A DNA stretch of 13,995 nucleotides from Acidobacteriota bacterium (GTDB lineage Bacteria > Acidobacteriota > Terriglobia > Bryobacterales > Bryobacteraceae). The stretch lies in contig CANIFK010000050.1 in NCBI GenBank assembly GCA_947466555.1, forward strand, positions 1-13,995. The letters are read 5' to 3'. The position numbers and the translations under genes were made by a program. Numbering within the stretch: the first letter of the stretch is position 1; the number at the start of each line of letters is the position of its first letter. Under the pieces are notes generated by a model, which was given only the letters and a program-made list of their open reading frames with translations, did not search any database and had not been told where the DNA came from. Below, one piece after another: positions 1-6,149 of the stretch.

Positions 1-191
1 GCCGCGTCGATCATCAACGACTGCCCGCCGCTGCGCACAAACAGCGTCCCGCCGTCTTTGCTCAGCTCGTCGTACACGATCCGCTGGCCGCTCTTCAGCA
101 CCAGCACCTTCGGCTTCGCCTGCTCGGACACCGGCACCTCGCCCAACAGGCACACGCCCGCCGAAAAGAGAATTGCCGCAAGCTTCCGCAT
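1..191 (-). CDS. Start of a secreted protein of unknown function (3' end outside window)
   Basis: Only the first 63 codons are present, reading leftward from the ATG at 191 (MRKLAAILFSAGVCLLGEVP...). The N-terminus looks like a signal peptide: two basic residues, then a hydrophobic stretch of about 14 residues. A Cys lies in the stretch, but it does not fit a strict lipobox. After it comes KPKVLVLKSGQRIVYDE and FVRSGG, a short beta-rich segment of the kind seen in exported acidobacterial proteins that begin 'V.LK.G.RI..D'. I do not recognise the family. The gene is divergent from the isochorismatase-like gene at 265, and that gene's promoter overlaps this start codon. Codon use (G-ending) fits the other leftward genes. 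The start is reasonable but there is no strong Shine-Dalgarno sequence. Confidence 0.7.
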   Translation of the reverse strand, partial: MRKLAAILFSAGVCLLGEVPVSEQAKPKVLVLKSGQRIVYDELSKDGGTLFVRSGGQSLMIDA

Positions 192-202
192 GATTCTATA
201 AT
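173..202 (+). promoter_or_regulatory. Sigma-70-like promoter for the isochorismatase-family gene
   Basis: TTGCCG at 173-178, an 18-bp spacer and a perfect TATAAT at 197-202. Transcription would start near 209, leaving a leader of about 55 nt before the ATG at 265. The promoter overlaps the first codons of the divergent gene at 191. Confidence 0.55.
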
Positions 203-264
203 CGGCAAGCCATCCGCGCCCGTACATACGGCAAACACCTTAAGCCACTGCATAGGAGAGTCGC

Positions 265-1047
265 ATGCCCCTCTTGAAATGGTTCCTCTTCGCCGCGGCC
301 GTGACCACCGGCGTCACCATCCCCATCCGTTCTCGCGTCGAACTCTTCCGCGGTTCCAACGAGTGGCGCGAAGTCACCGTCAACGAAACCCTGGAACCCT
401 CCCAAACCGCCATCATCCTCTGCGATCTCTGGGACAAGCACTGGTGCCGCGGCGCCAACGCCCGCGTCGGCGTCCTCACCGAACGCATCAACCCGGTCCT
501 CCGCGCCGCCCGCGCCAAAGGCATCCTGGTCATCCACGCCCCGTCCGACACCATGGACTTCTACAAGGACGCCCCCCAGCGCCGCGCCATCCTGTCCATC
601 CCCAAAGTCGCGCTCCCCACTTCTCTCGACATCCCCACCCCCAAACTCCCCATCGACGACTCCGACGGCGGCTGCGACACCGAAGGCGACAAGTCTTATA
701 AAGCCTGGTCCCGCCAGCACCCGGCCATCGAAATCGGGCCCAACGACCTCATCTCCGACAAAGGCGACGAAGTCTACAGCGCCTTGAAGCTCCGCGGCAT
801 CAAACACCTCCTGGTCGCCGGCGTCCACACCAACATGTGCATCCTGAATCGCACCTTCGCCATCCGCCAGATGACCAAATGGGGCGTCAAATGCATCCTC
901 CTCCGCGACCTCACCGACGCCATGTACGACCCCAAAGACGCCCCCTACGTCACCCACGACCAGGGCACGAACCTTGTCATTCAGCACATCGAACAGCACT
1001 GGGCCCCAACGGTGCTTTCGACCGACCTGCTATCCCGGCTGCGATAA
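265..1047 (+). CDS. Isochorismatase-family cysteine hydrolase
   Basis: A 260-residue member of the isochorismatase/nicotinamidase-like superfamily, which hydrolyses amide or vinyl-ether bonds through an Asp-Lys-Cys triad. The triad is visible: Asp54 in CDLWDKHW, Lys166 in ISDKGDE and the nucleophile Cys192 in GVHTNMCIL. The region HAPSDTMDFY (91-100), the DDSDGGCD motif (131-138) and RDLTDAMYDP (214-223) mark a subfamily I associate with Planctomycetes and Acidobacteria; its substrate is not known to me. The first 18 residues are hydrophobic (LLKWFLFAAAVTTGV), so export or membrane anchoring is possible. The start is supported by AGGAG at 254-258. The C-terminal HIEQHWAPTVLS fits the subfamily end, so the gene appears intact although its last 71 bp overlap the opposing gene. 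Confidence 0.85.
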   Translation: MPLLKWFLFAAAVTTGVTIPIRSRVELFRGSNEWREVTVNETLEPSQTAIILCDLWDKHWCRGANARVGVLTERINPVLRAARAKGILVIHAPSDTMDFYKDAPQRRAILSIPKVALPTSLDIPTPKLPIDDSDGGCDTEGDKSYKAWSRQHPAIEIGPNDLISDKGDEVYSALKLRGIKHLLVAGVHTNMCILNRTFAIRQMTKWGVKCILLRDLTDAMYDPKDAPYVTHDQGTNLVIQHIEQHWAPTVLSTDLLSRLR

Positions 1048-1438
1048 CAATCGCCACCACCACCACCGCCGCCACGATCAGGTTCGGCGTCACCAAACTG
1101 CCAGCCAGCCGCGGATCGGCCCCCGGCATCCCCGCCCACGAAGTCGAACCCGGCAGTACCGAGCTGATGTAGAACAACGGCGTCCAAAACGAAAGCGCTA
1201 ACCCCGCCGTCGCCCGCACCATCGCCACCGGCTCCTGCGTCGGTCGCCAAAGCATCCACAACCCCGTCCCCGCCACCCCGGCCAGGAAGAACAGTAACAG
1301 CGCCCCGTGAAACCGCGCATGCGGATGCCACAACGGATTAAACAGGTGGTTGGCCGACCAGTCCAGCGCAAACGAAGCCACCGCCGAACCCGCCAGAATC
1401 ACCGACATCAGAATCCGCGAAACGTGCAGAGCAGTCAT
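977..1438 (-). CDS. Small four-helix integral membrane protein (DUF6640-like)
   Basis: The 153-residue protein has four likely membrane helices, near residues 8-25, 45-64, 73-95 and 118-138. The loop between helices 1 and 2 carries the striking motif DWSANHLFNPLWHPHARFH (26-44), rich in His, Trp and Pro. This resembles what I recall of the DUF6640 family; that assignment is from memory and moderate. Function unknown; the conserved His residues could bind metal or haem, but nothing proves it. AGGAGG at 1441-1446 lies only 2 nt before the ATG at 1438, which is close. A second ATG at codon 11 would cut into helix 1 and is less likely. The C-terminal tail (about residues 139-153) lies in the 71-bp overlap with the convergent hydrolase gene. 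Confidence 0.75.
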   Translation of the reverse strand: MTALHVSRILMSVILAGSAVASFALDWSANHLFNPLWHPHARFHGALLLFFLAGVAGTGLWMLWRPTQEPVAMVRATAGLALSFWTPLFYISSVLPGSTSWAGMPGADPRLAGSLVTPNLIVAAVVVVAIVIAAGIAGRSKAPLGPSAVRCAE

Positions 1439-1490
1439 GCCCTCCTACACGTCCCGCCTCCCAGGATCGTTCCCCACCAACCCCACAAAA

Positions 1491-1518
1491 ACGAAAAAGC
1501 GACCCGAAAAGGTCGCTT
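1491..1518 (-). terminator. Rho-independent terminator of tRNA-Glu
   Basis: On the minus strand an 8-bp perfect stem (AAGCGACC / GGTCGCTT, 1511-1518 with 1497-1504) closes a 6-nt loop TTTTCG. A T-rich tail (TTTTTCGTTTTTG) follows. It starts 13 nt after the tRNA CCA end and isolates the tRNA from the membrane-protein gene at 1438. Confidence 0.85.
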
Positions 1519-1530
1519 CAACAGATTTTT

Positions 1531-1607
1531 TGGCGTCCCCAGGGGGATTCGAACCCCCGTTATCGCCGTGAAAGGGCGGTGTCCTAGGCCGACTAGACGA
1601 TGGGGAC
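1531..1607 (-). tRNA. tRNA-Glu (anticodon TTC)
   Basis: The 77-nt gene has a complete cloverleaf. The acceptor stem GTCCCCA pairs with TGGGGAC, followed by a G discriminator and an encoded CCA (1531-1533 on the + strand read as tgg). The anticodon loop CTTTCAC (1568-1574) places TTC at 1570-1572, reading GAA/GAG. The T arm contains GGTTCGAATCC. The sequence closely resembles bacterial tRNA-Glu. The outermost pair of the anticodon stem is C27-A43, a mismatch where the E. coli gene has C-G; the rest of the stem pairs perfectly. Confidence 0.97.
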
Positions 1608-1617
1608 GCAGTGAGAC

Positions 1618-1644
1618 AAAAGTGGCGGCGCGAAGCCGCCACTT
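1618..1644 (-). terminator. Strong hairpin between the cytochrome c gene and tRNA-Glu, probably the cytochrome terminator
   Basis: Perfect 10-bp arms AAGTGGCGGC / GCCGCCACTT (1620-1629 and 1635-1644) flank a 5-nt loop. On the minus strand TTTG follows. It would end the leftward cytochrome transcript. It lies between the candidate tRNA promoter and the tRNA, so it may instead form the 5' end of the pre-tRNA. The T tract is short. Confidence 0.55.
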
Positions 1645-1649
1645 CATCT

Positions 1650-1679
1650 AGAATAACGTACGCCGGTGCCCGGCGTCAA
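1650..1679 (-). promoter_or_regulatory. Candidate promoter for tRNA-Glu, with an embedded inverted repeat
   Basis: Reading leftward: TTGACG at 1679-1674, an 18-bp spacer, then TATTCT at 1655-1650. The start would fall near 1643, giving a leader of about 35 nt. The spacer and -35 contain 7-bp inverted arms ACGCCGG / CCGGCGT (1660-1666 and 1670-1676), so this stretch could also be a hairpin behind the cytochrome stop codon. Confidence 0.35.
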
Positions 1680-1681
1680 AT

Positions 1682-2005
1682 TTACAGCGTCTTCAGGTAG
1701 GCGACCAGATCGCTCTTCTGCGCCGGTTCCAGCTGCTCTTCGTACGGCGGCATCCCGTTCCCACCCTTGTTCACCTTGTCGATGACCTTGGCGTCCGTCG
1801 TGCCGGCCTTCTTGAAAAGACCCTTCAACGAAGGCGCATTCCCGCGCTTTTCGTCGTTGTCAGTGTTGTGGCAACCCATGCAGGCGGAGTTTTCAAAAAC
1901 TTCCTGACCCTTTTTTGCGTCACCTTTCTTGTCCGCGCCGAAGGCAACGGCGCTCATCAACATCGCGCTAAAGCCAAAGGCAAGAATGCGCTGGGCAAGT
2001 TTCAT
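1682..2005 (-). CDS. Small exported c-type cytochrome (class I)
   Basis: A 107-residue monohaem cytochrome for periplasmic electron transfer. A signal peptide covers residues 1-23 (cleavage near AFGA/DKK). The haem site is CMGCH (Cys42, Cys45, axial His46), and the expected second axial ligand is Met85 in GNGMPPY. The C-terminal LVAYLKTL is typical of this fold. The partner oxidase or dehydrogenase is not in the window. I chose the ATG at 2005, not an upstream in-frame start at 2041. It gives a clean signal peptide, and AGGAGA (2016-2021) lies 10 nt upstream. The promoter probably uses TAGAAT at 2044-2049, overlapping the divergent glycosyltransferase promoter. Paired hairpins follow the stop codon. 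Confidence 0.93.
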   Translation of the reverse strand: MKLAQRILAFGFSAMLMSAVAFGADKKGDAKKGQEVFENSACMGCHNTDNDEKRGNAPSLKGLFKKAGTTDAKVIDKVNKGGNGMPPYEEQLEPAQKSDLVAYLKTL

Positions 2006-2043
2006 GGAAAAACAGTCTCCTGACCTATCTGAATTCTTCAACT

Positions 2044-2053
2044 ATTCTACAAT
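2044..2053. promoter_or_regulatory. Overlapping divergent -10 elements (cytochrome c / glycosyltransferase)
   Basis: TAGAAT on the minus strand (2049-2044) and TACAAT on the plus strand (2048-2053) overlap by two bases. The rightward -10 ends 7 nt before the ATG at 2061, and no Shine-Dalgarno lies between, so the rightward mRNA is probably leaderless. No convincing -35 was found for either direction. Confidence 0.45.
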
Positions 2054-2060
2054 TGCCACG

Positions 2061-2639
2061 ATGCTCCCCGCTATCGCCGTTTTCGCCAAGGCTCCCATCC
2101 CCGGCCGCGTCAAAACACGGCTGGCGGCTACCCTCGGCGACTCCGATGCGGCAAAGATCTATGAACAAATGGTATCGCTGTTGCTCCAACGCCTGCACGA
2201 TGCCTCGGACAAACTTCCCTGCAATGTGGAACTTCACACCGACATCCCTACAGACGCCTGGACTAGCTTTACTGTTACACGCCACCTCCAATCCCCCGGC
2301 GATCTCGGCCAGCGCATGCTCAATTCCCTCCAAAATGGCCTGAATTCCGGCCAGTCACCCCTGTTAATTCTCGGCGGCGACGTCCCCACTGTCCCCATTC
2401 CCCACCTCCAGGCCCTCCTCGAACGCCCCGAAGACATCGCCCTCGGTCCCGCCGAAGACGGCGGCTATTACGCCATCTCCGCCCGCGCCACCCACCCCGA
2501 AATGTTCACAGGCGTCGAATGGTCCACCCCCAACGCCCGCCAACAAACCATCGACGCCTGCCGCCGCGCCGGCCTCTCCGTCTGGCTCGGCCCAATGTGG
2601 TTCGATATTGATGAACCCTCCGACCTCGCGCGCATCTAA
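2061..2639 (+). CDS. TIGR04282-type GT-A glycosyltransferase (DUF2064)
   Basis: A 192-residue GT-A-fold protein of the family named 'rSAM/selenodomain-associated transferase 1', related to nucleotidyl and glycosyl transferases. The nucleotide-binding N-terminus is FAKAPIPGRVKTRL (8-21). The metal/nucleotide motif GGDVPT is at 105-110, where relatives usually have GGD.P. The signature GPAEDGGYYAIS is at 129-140 and the C-terminal FDIDEPSDLARI at 181-192. The true donor and acceptor are not known. A longer reading frame opens at 1929, but its first 44 codons are antisense to the cytochrome and its signal peptide, and the family N-terminus begins at MLPAIAVF, so I take the ATG at 2061. It is followed after 9 nt by bcp, probably in one transcript. 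Confidence 0.87.
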   Translation: MLPAIAVFAKAPIPGRVKTRLAATLGDSDAAKIYEQMVSLLLQRLHDASDKLPCNVELHTDIPTDAWTSFTVTRHLQSPGDLGQRMLNSLQNGLNSGQSPLLILGGDVPTVPIPHLQALLERPEDIALGPAEDGGYYAISARATHPEMFTGVEWSTPNARQQTIDACRRAGLSVWLGPMWFDIDEPSDLARI

Positions 2640-2648
2640 AGGAAACAT

Positions 2649-3104
2649 ATGGCACTCAAAGTAGGCAGCAAAGCACCCGACCTCAAACTCACCGACGAAG
2701 CCGGCAACCCCTTCAAGCTCTCCTCCCTCAAGGGCAAAACCGTCGTCCTCTACTTCTACCCCAAGGCCGACACTCCCGGCTGCACCACCGAATCCTGCGA
2801 ATTCCGCGACCACACCGCCGCCTTCGCCGCCAAAGACGCCGTCATCATCGGCATCTCCCCGGACACCGAAAAGGCCCAGACCAAGTTCAAGACGAAGTAC
2901 ACCCTCCCGTTCACCCTCCTCGCCGACTACGAAAACGCCGGTGCCGAAGCCTACGGCGTCTGGGTGGAGAAGTCGATGTACGGCAAGACCTACATGGGCG
3001 TCGCCCGGACGACGTTCGTCATCGGCCCCGACGGCAAGATCACCCACATCTTCGAAAAGGTGAAGCCCGCCGGCCACGCCGAAGAAGTCCTCGCCGTCAT
3101 CTAA
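2649..3104 (+). CDS. bcp: Thioredoxin-dependent thiol peroxidase (peroxiredoxin, Bcp/PrxQ type)
   Basis: This 151-residue cytosolic peroxiredoxin reduces hydrogen and organic hydroperoxides using thioredoxin. The peroxidatic Cys45 sits in DTPGCTTESC and the resolving Cys50 is five residues later, the usual PrxQ/Bcp intramolecular arrangement. YFYPKADTPGC (35-45), Arg120 in GVARTTFVIG and the final GHAEEVLAVI agree with the family, and the length is normal. The Shine-Dalgarno AAAGGA (2638-2643) overlaps the upstream stop codon, which points to co-transcription with the glycosyltransferase. The stop at 3102-3104 abuts the stop of the opposing gene with no gap and no visible terminator. Confidence 0.96.
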   Translation: MALKVGSKAPDLKLTDEAGNPFKLSSLKGKTVVLYFYPKADTPGCTTESCEFRDHTAAFAAKDAVIIGISPDTEKAQTKFKTKYTLPFTLLADYENAGAEAYGVWVEKSMYGKTYMGVARTTFVIGPDGKITHIFEKVKPAGHAEEVLAVI

Positions 3105-3923
3105 TCACTCCGGCCTGCACCCGCCCAGCCACATCACGCGCTTGAACTGGTCGTAGTCTTCGTACTTACCCGTCAACGCAATCTTCTCCCCCGGCCGCAG
3201 CGCAATCGCCCAGGCCGTGTGGCTGGGCGCCATCAGGCAGCTGATGTCAATCTTGTACGACGGCGCACCCAGCATCGGCGGCAACGCCATGTCCCGCGGC
3301 TCCGGAATCGAAAACGCCACCCGGTACCGCTCGCCGTTCTTGATGACGTAATCCACCCGGCCCGTCACCGTGAACGCCCGGTTCTTATACCGCAGCGGAA
3401 TCGATTCGGCGCTCTCCTGGTTCTGCCGACCCAATTCCAACGACAATTTCAACGCGTCCACCTTCCGCGGCGCGCCATCTCCCACCGCCTGCGCCCCCTG
3501 CGCCGCCGCCGCCCGGCCCTCCGCCCCGCCCTTCACCGCCCCCAGCATCGAACACATCTCCCCCCGCACGTCCTCCGCCTTCGCAAACGCGCCCTTGTTC
3601 AGCTTCACCAGCATCTGCACTGTCGCCGAGCCCCCCTCGGCAAATACACTCACCACATACGGAATCGCCTTGTTCCGGAACGACTCCCGATACTCCAGCA
3701 GCATATTCCCATTCGCCACGTCCTCCGTCAGGATGTCCAACTTCTTCCCCACCGCGATCCCGTGCATCTGCGCCATCGCATCGGCCACCGTCAACCCCTC
3801 CACCGTCACCGCGGCCGTATACTTCGTCCCCGTCATCGGGTTGCCCGACTTGGCAAACTTATCCTCACAAGGACCCGCCGCCAGCCCCAACCCAACAAGA
3901 AAAACCAGGAAATATCTCTTCAT
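3105..3923 (-). CDS. Exported protein with C-terminal OB-fold (tRNA_anti-like) domain
   Basis: The 272-residue protein begins with a signal peptide (MKRYFLVFLVGLGLAAG). Residues 30-130 form an unrecognised domain, an Ala/Gly-rich linker spans about 130-153, and residues 175-272 resemble the exported OB-fold family tRNA_anti-like: AFTVTGRVDYVI, then IDISC, then LRPGEKIALTGKY and a final WLGGC. Cys229 and Cys269 may form a disulfide. In this family the fold appears in exported proteins of unknown role, so no nucleic-acid binding is implied. Reading leftward, GTGATG combines the upstream stop TGA (3925-3923) with the ATG at 3923, sharing one base, so translation is probably coupled to the TIGR03437 protein. 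A GTG one codon earlier is possible. Confidence 0.75.
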   Translation of the reverse strand: MKRYFLVFLVGLGLAAGPCEDKFAKSGNPMTGTKYTAAVTVEGLTVADAMAQMHGIAVGKKLDILTEDVANGNMLLEYRESFRNKAIPYVVSVFAEGGSATVQMLVKLNKGAFAKAEDVRGEMCSMLGAVKGGAEGRAAAAQGAQAVGDGAPRKVDALKLSLELGRQNQESAESIPLRYKNRAFTVTGRVDYVIKNGERYRVAFSIPEPRDMALPPMLGAPSYKIDISCLMAPSHTAWAIALRPGEKIALTGKYEDYDQFKRVMWLGGCRPE

Positions 3924-5698
3924 CACTGCACCACCACCTGAACTTCGTTCGAATCCACACCGCGCGTCGACAACTTCAACCTCCCTGTCCGCGCCTCCGC
4001 CGGAATCACCGCGTTCACCTGATTCACGCCAATGAACCCCGGTGCCGACCCGGCAAACACCACCTGCAATACCACCCCGCCCAGCGTCGCCTGCACCGGC
4101 GCCTGCGTGGGTTCCAACGTCGTGCTCGACGCTGGCTCCCCGCTCACCGTCTCCGCCGCCACCGGCCCCAGCCCCGAGGCATAAATCACCAACGTGTCCC
4201 CCGTCCGCGCCGGCGCCGCCGCCGTAATCAATTGGTTCGTCGCCCCATTCACCACCACCCCAACCCCGTCACTCACCAGGAAGATACCCGGACTCGCCGC
4301 GCCCAACTCCAACGGCACCGGCAAGCTCGCCGCCCCATTCCGCACGACAACAATCTGCGCCCCCGTCTCCCCGGCCATCTCCCAAGGCACCTGAAAGTTG
4401 ATCTGCCCGCTGCTCGTGAAATACAACGGCGCCGGCCGCAGATTCACATACACCCGCGTCTGCCCGATCTGCCGCGGCAACGGCACGCTCGCCGCGCTCT
4501 CCGTCGCATCGGCGAACACACTCCCAAACGCGGCCGCAATCCCGCCAGCCGCCACCGGGCCGCCCTGAAAACCCGCCGCCCGCACCACGCCCGTCCGCTC
4601 CAGCACCGGCGTCGCGCCCCCCTGCGGGCTCACCGTAACCGTAAAGAATCCCGCCGTCGTCGGGCTCCCCATGGAAGCGAAGTACAACCGCGTCGCCCCC
4701 GCCGGCACCACAAACTGCTTCATCTCCCCGCCATCGGTATACCCGCTCCCCACCAGAAACGGCTGTTGAATCAGCGGCTCCACGCGGACCGTGTTCCGCG
4801 TCGCCCCCGTGAAGTTCAGATTCGGCGGCTGTGCCCTGCTGGTATCGGCCAGAAACACGCCCACCAGCGCCCGGCACCGCGTGTCCACACGCGCAATGGA
4901 GAACTCCGCCGTGAACGAATCCGTGCACCCCGTCCGCCCCTCTGGCCCCTCGGTCTCCACCGTTCCCGTGGCCACAATCCGCAACACCTGCCCGCCGGTC
5001 AGCGGCAACACCGCCTGCGCCGGCGCATGCGCCGGAGCGATCCGCGCATTGTTGGCCGATAGCGTGCCCGCCGCCTGCGCGGCCAAATTGATCACGCTCA
5101 CCCCCGAAACCCGCACCGGATTGCCCGGCGTCTCCGGCAGCGTCGCCACACGGACAGTGGCAACAAATTCGCCCGTCGAGGTAGGATTCCCCACCGGCGC
5201 CAGGTACAACCGTGTCGCCCCCGCCGGCACCACAAAGGCCTTCTTCTCCCCCGTCGCCGTCACCCCGCCGCCAATCAAAAAGGGTTGCTGCAACAGCGGC
5301 CGCAGAATCACATGGTTCTTCGCATCGCCCGTAAAGTCCACCCCCGCCGCCGGCTGCGGCCGCGTCGTGTCAGCCAGAAAAACCCCCACCAAAGCCCGGC
5401 AAGCAGTAGCCACGCGAGCCACCGAAAACTCCTGCACAAACGAGTCATTGCACCCCAGCCGCCCATCCGGTCCATATCCATCCACAGCCCCCGTAGCCGT
5501 AATCTGTAACGCCTGCCCGGCCGCCAACGCCAACGGAACCAGCACCGGCGAATCCGCCGGCGCGCTCCGCGCATTATTCGCCGACCGCGTCCCCGCCGGC
5601 TGCCCCGCCAGCGTGATCACCCGGTTCCCCGGCACCGACACACTCACCTGCGCCAGCGCACAAACCGAAAAAACAAGCGAAAACAAAGCAACTCTCAA
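3923..5698 (-). CDS. Secreted protein: two tandem PA-IL-like beta domains plus TIGR03437 C-terminal domain
   Basis: The 591-residue exported protein starts with a signal peptide (residues 1-16, ending ALAQ). Residues 24-184 and 199-358 are two copies of one domain with a period of about 175 residues. Both contain G[TR].SANNAR, a Cys pair 17 apart (83/100 and 258/275), RALVGVFLADT, LLQQPFL/LIQQPFL and FVVPAGATRLY. The pattern resembles the PA-IL-like galactose-binding lectin fold; this is an inference. From about residue 370 the protein matches the Solibacter C-terminal domain: PLYFTSSGQINFQVPWE (424-440), GATNQL, YASGLGP and VNAVIPAE. The role is likely cell-surface or extracellular, ligand unknown. 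The start is TTG at 5698 with AGGAGA (5704-5709) 5 nt upstream. The promoter overlaps two operator-like repeats shared with padR. Confidence 0.87.
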   Translation of the reverse strand: MRVALFSLVFSVCALAQVSVSVPGNRVITLAGQPAGTRSANNARSAPADSPVLVPLALAAGQALQITATGAVDGYGPDGRLGCNDSFVQEFSVARVATACRALVGVFLADTTRPQPAAGVDFTGDAKNHVILRPLLQQPFLIGGGVTATGEKKAFVVPAGATRLYLAPVGNPTSTGEFVATVRVATLPETPGNPVRVSGVSVINLAAQAAGTLSANNARIAPAHAPAQAVLPLTGGQVLRIVATGTVETEGPEGRTGCTDSFTAEFSIARVDTRCRALVGVFLADTSRAQPPNLNFTGATRNTVRVEPLIQQPFLVGSGYTDGGEMKQFVVPAGATRLYFASMGSPTTAGFFTVTVSPQGGATPVLERTGVVRAAGFQGGPVAAGGIAAAFGSVFADATESAASVPLPRQIGQTRVYVNLRPAPLYFTSSGQINFQVPWEMAGETGAQIVVVRNGAASLPVPLELGAASPGIFLVSDGVGVVVNGATNQLITAAAPARTGDTLVIYASGLGPVAAETVSGEPASSTTLEPTQAPVQATLGGVVLQVVFAGSAPGFIGVNQVNAVIPAEARTGRLKLSTRGVDSNEVQVVVQ

Positions 5699-5705
5699 GC
5701 GTCTC

Positions 5706-5722
5706 TCCTATACGCCTTAGGA
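5706..5722 (-). promoter_or_regulatory. Operator-like repeat, copy 1 (TIGR03437-protein side)
   Basis: On the minus strand it reads TCCTAAGGCGTATAGGA: inverted arms TCCTA / TAGGA around 7 nt. It matches copy 3 at 16 of 17 positions. It overlaps the -10 (TATCCT, 5724-5719), the expected transcription start and the Shine-Dalgarno of the secreted-protein gene, a repressor position. PadR is the obvious candidate ligand. Confidence 0.65.
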
Positions 5723-5747
5723 TAAGAGCGTTCTCCTAAGCCGTCAA
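5719..5747 (-). promoter_or_regulatory. Promoter of the secreted-protein/OB-fold operon
   Basis: Leftward TTGACG (5747-5742), a 17-bp spacer and TATCCT (5724-5719). The start would fall near 5712, giving a short leader before the TTG at 5698. The -35 lies inside operator copy 2 and the -10 touches copy 1. Confidence 0.55.
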
Positions 5748-5750
5748 GGA
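5734..5750 (+). promoter_or_regulatory. Operator-like repeat, copy 2 (middle)
   Basis: TCCTAAGCCGTCAAGGA matches 13 of 17 positions of copy 3. It keeps the outer TCCTAAG, the central GT and the closing AGGA. It covers the -35 of the leftward promoter and is the weakest of the three copies. Confidence 0.5.
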
Positions 5751-5791
5751 GAGTCGATGTAACAAATTCCACCCCGCCTCGTAAAAATCCG

Positions 5792-5800
5792 TATTATCCT
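5792..5800 (+). promoter_or_regulatory. Candidate -10 region of the padR-ADOP operon
   Basis: TATTAT (5792-5797) and TATCCT (5795-5800) overlap; the second equals the -10 of the leftward promoter. Either would start transcription inside or just before operator copy 3. No good -35 is visible, so the promoter may be weak or need activation. Confidence 0.4.
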
Positions 5801-5802
5801 AT

Positions 5803-5819
5803 TCCTAAGGAGTATAGGA
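5803..5819 (+). promoter_or_regulatory. Operator-like repeat, copy 3, abutting the padR start codon
   Basis: TCCTAAGGAGTATAGGA ends at the base before the ATG at 5820. It contains the padR Shine-Dalgarno AAGGAG (5807-5812), 7 nt from the start. A bound protein here would block transcription, which suggests autoregulation. A wider inverted repeat, CCTAT (5798-5802) with ATAGG (5814-5818), frames it. Confidence 0.65.
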
Positions 5820-6149
5820 ATGAGTCAATCCATCATGCACGGCACCCTCGATCTTTTGATCCTCAAATCCGTCTCCCTCGGCCAGCAACACGGCTACGGC
5901 ATCCTCCTCCGCATCGAACAGCTCTCCGCCGGCGGCTGGGTCATCGAACAGGGCGCACTCTATCCCGCCCTCTACCGCCTCGAACAAAAAGCTTGGATCA
6001 AATCCGAATGGGGAACCTCGGAAAATAACCGCAAGGCCAAGTTCTACTCCCTCACCCCGGCCGGTAAAAAACAGCTCCGCCTCGAAGCCGAAAACTGGCG
6101 CCGCACCGTCGAGCTAATGGATCTCACCCTCGGCACTGAATCAGCGTGA
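5820..6149 (+). CDS. PadR-family transcriptional regulator (acidobacterial type)
   Basis: The 109-residue winged-helix DNA-binding protein carries the motifs of PadR regulators. These are GTLDLLIL (8-15), HGYGI (24-28), GALYPALYRLEQ (45-56, recognition helix region) and KAKFYSLTPAGKKQL (72-86, wing and following helix). The C-terminal helix, which mediates dimerisation in the family, is short, as in the small PadR subgroup that pairs with ADOP permeases. PadR proteins usually repress, and a ligand releases them; the ligand here is unknown. The gene shares a GTGA overlap with the permease gene and so is translationally coupled. Three operator-like repeats upstream suggest it regulates itself and the divergent secreted-protein operon. 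Confidence 0.94.
   Translation: MSQSIMHGTLDLLILKSVSLGQQHGYGILLRIEQLSAGGWVIEQGALYPALYRLEQKAWIKSEWGTSENNRKAKFYSLTPAGKKQLRLEAENWRRTVELMDLTLGTESA

Noticed and set aside
1929..2060. N-terminal extension of the glycosyltransferase
   Set aside because: The 44 extra codons lie over the cytochrome c start and its signal peptide, and the family N-terminus begins at the ATG at 2061.
3100..3110. Terminator between bcp and the OB-fold gene
   Set aside because: The two stop codons abut and no hairpin with a T tract is present on either strand.
4791..5720. 309-residue rightward frame opposite the TIGR03437 protein
   Set aside because: Its composition mirrors the antisense of a duplicated domain, and it has no recognisable domain.
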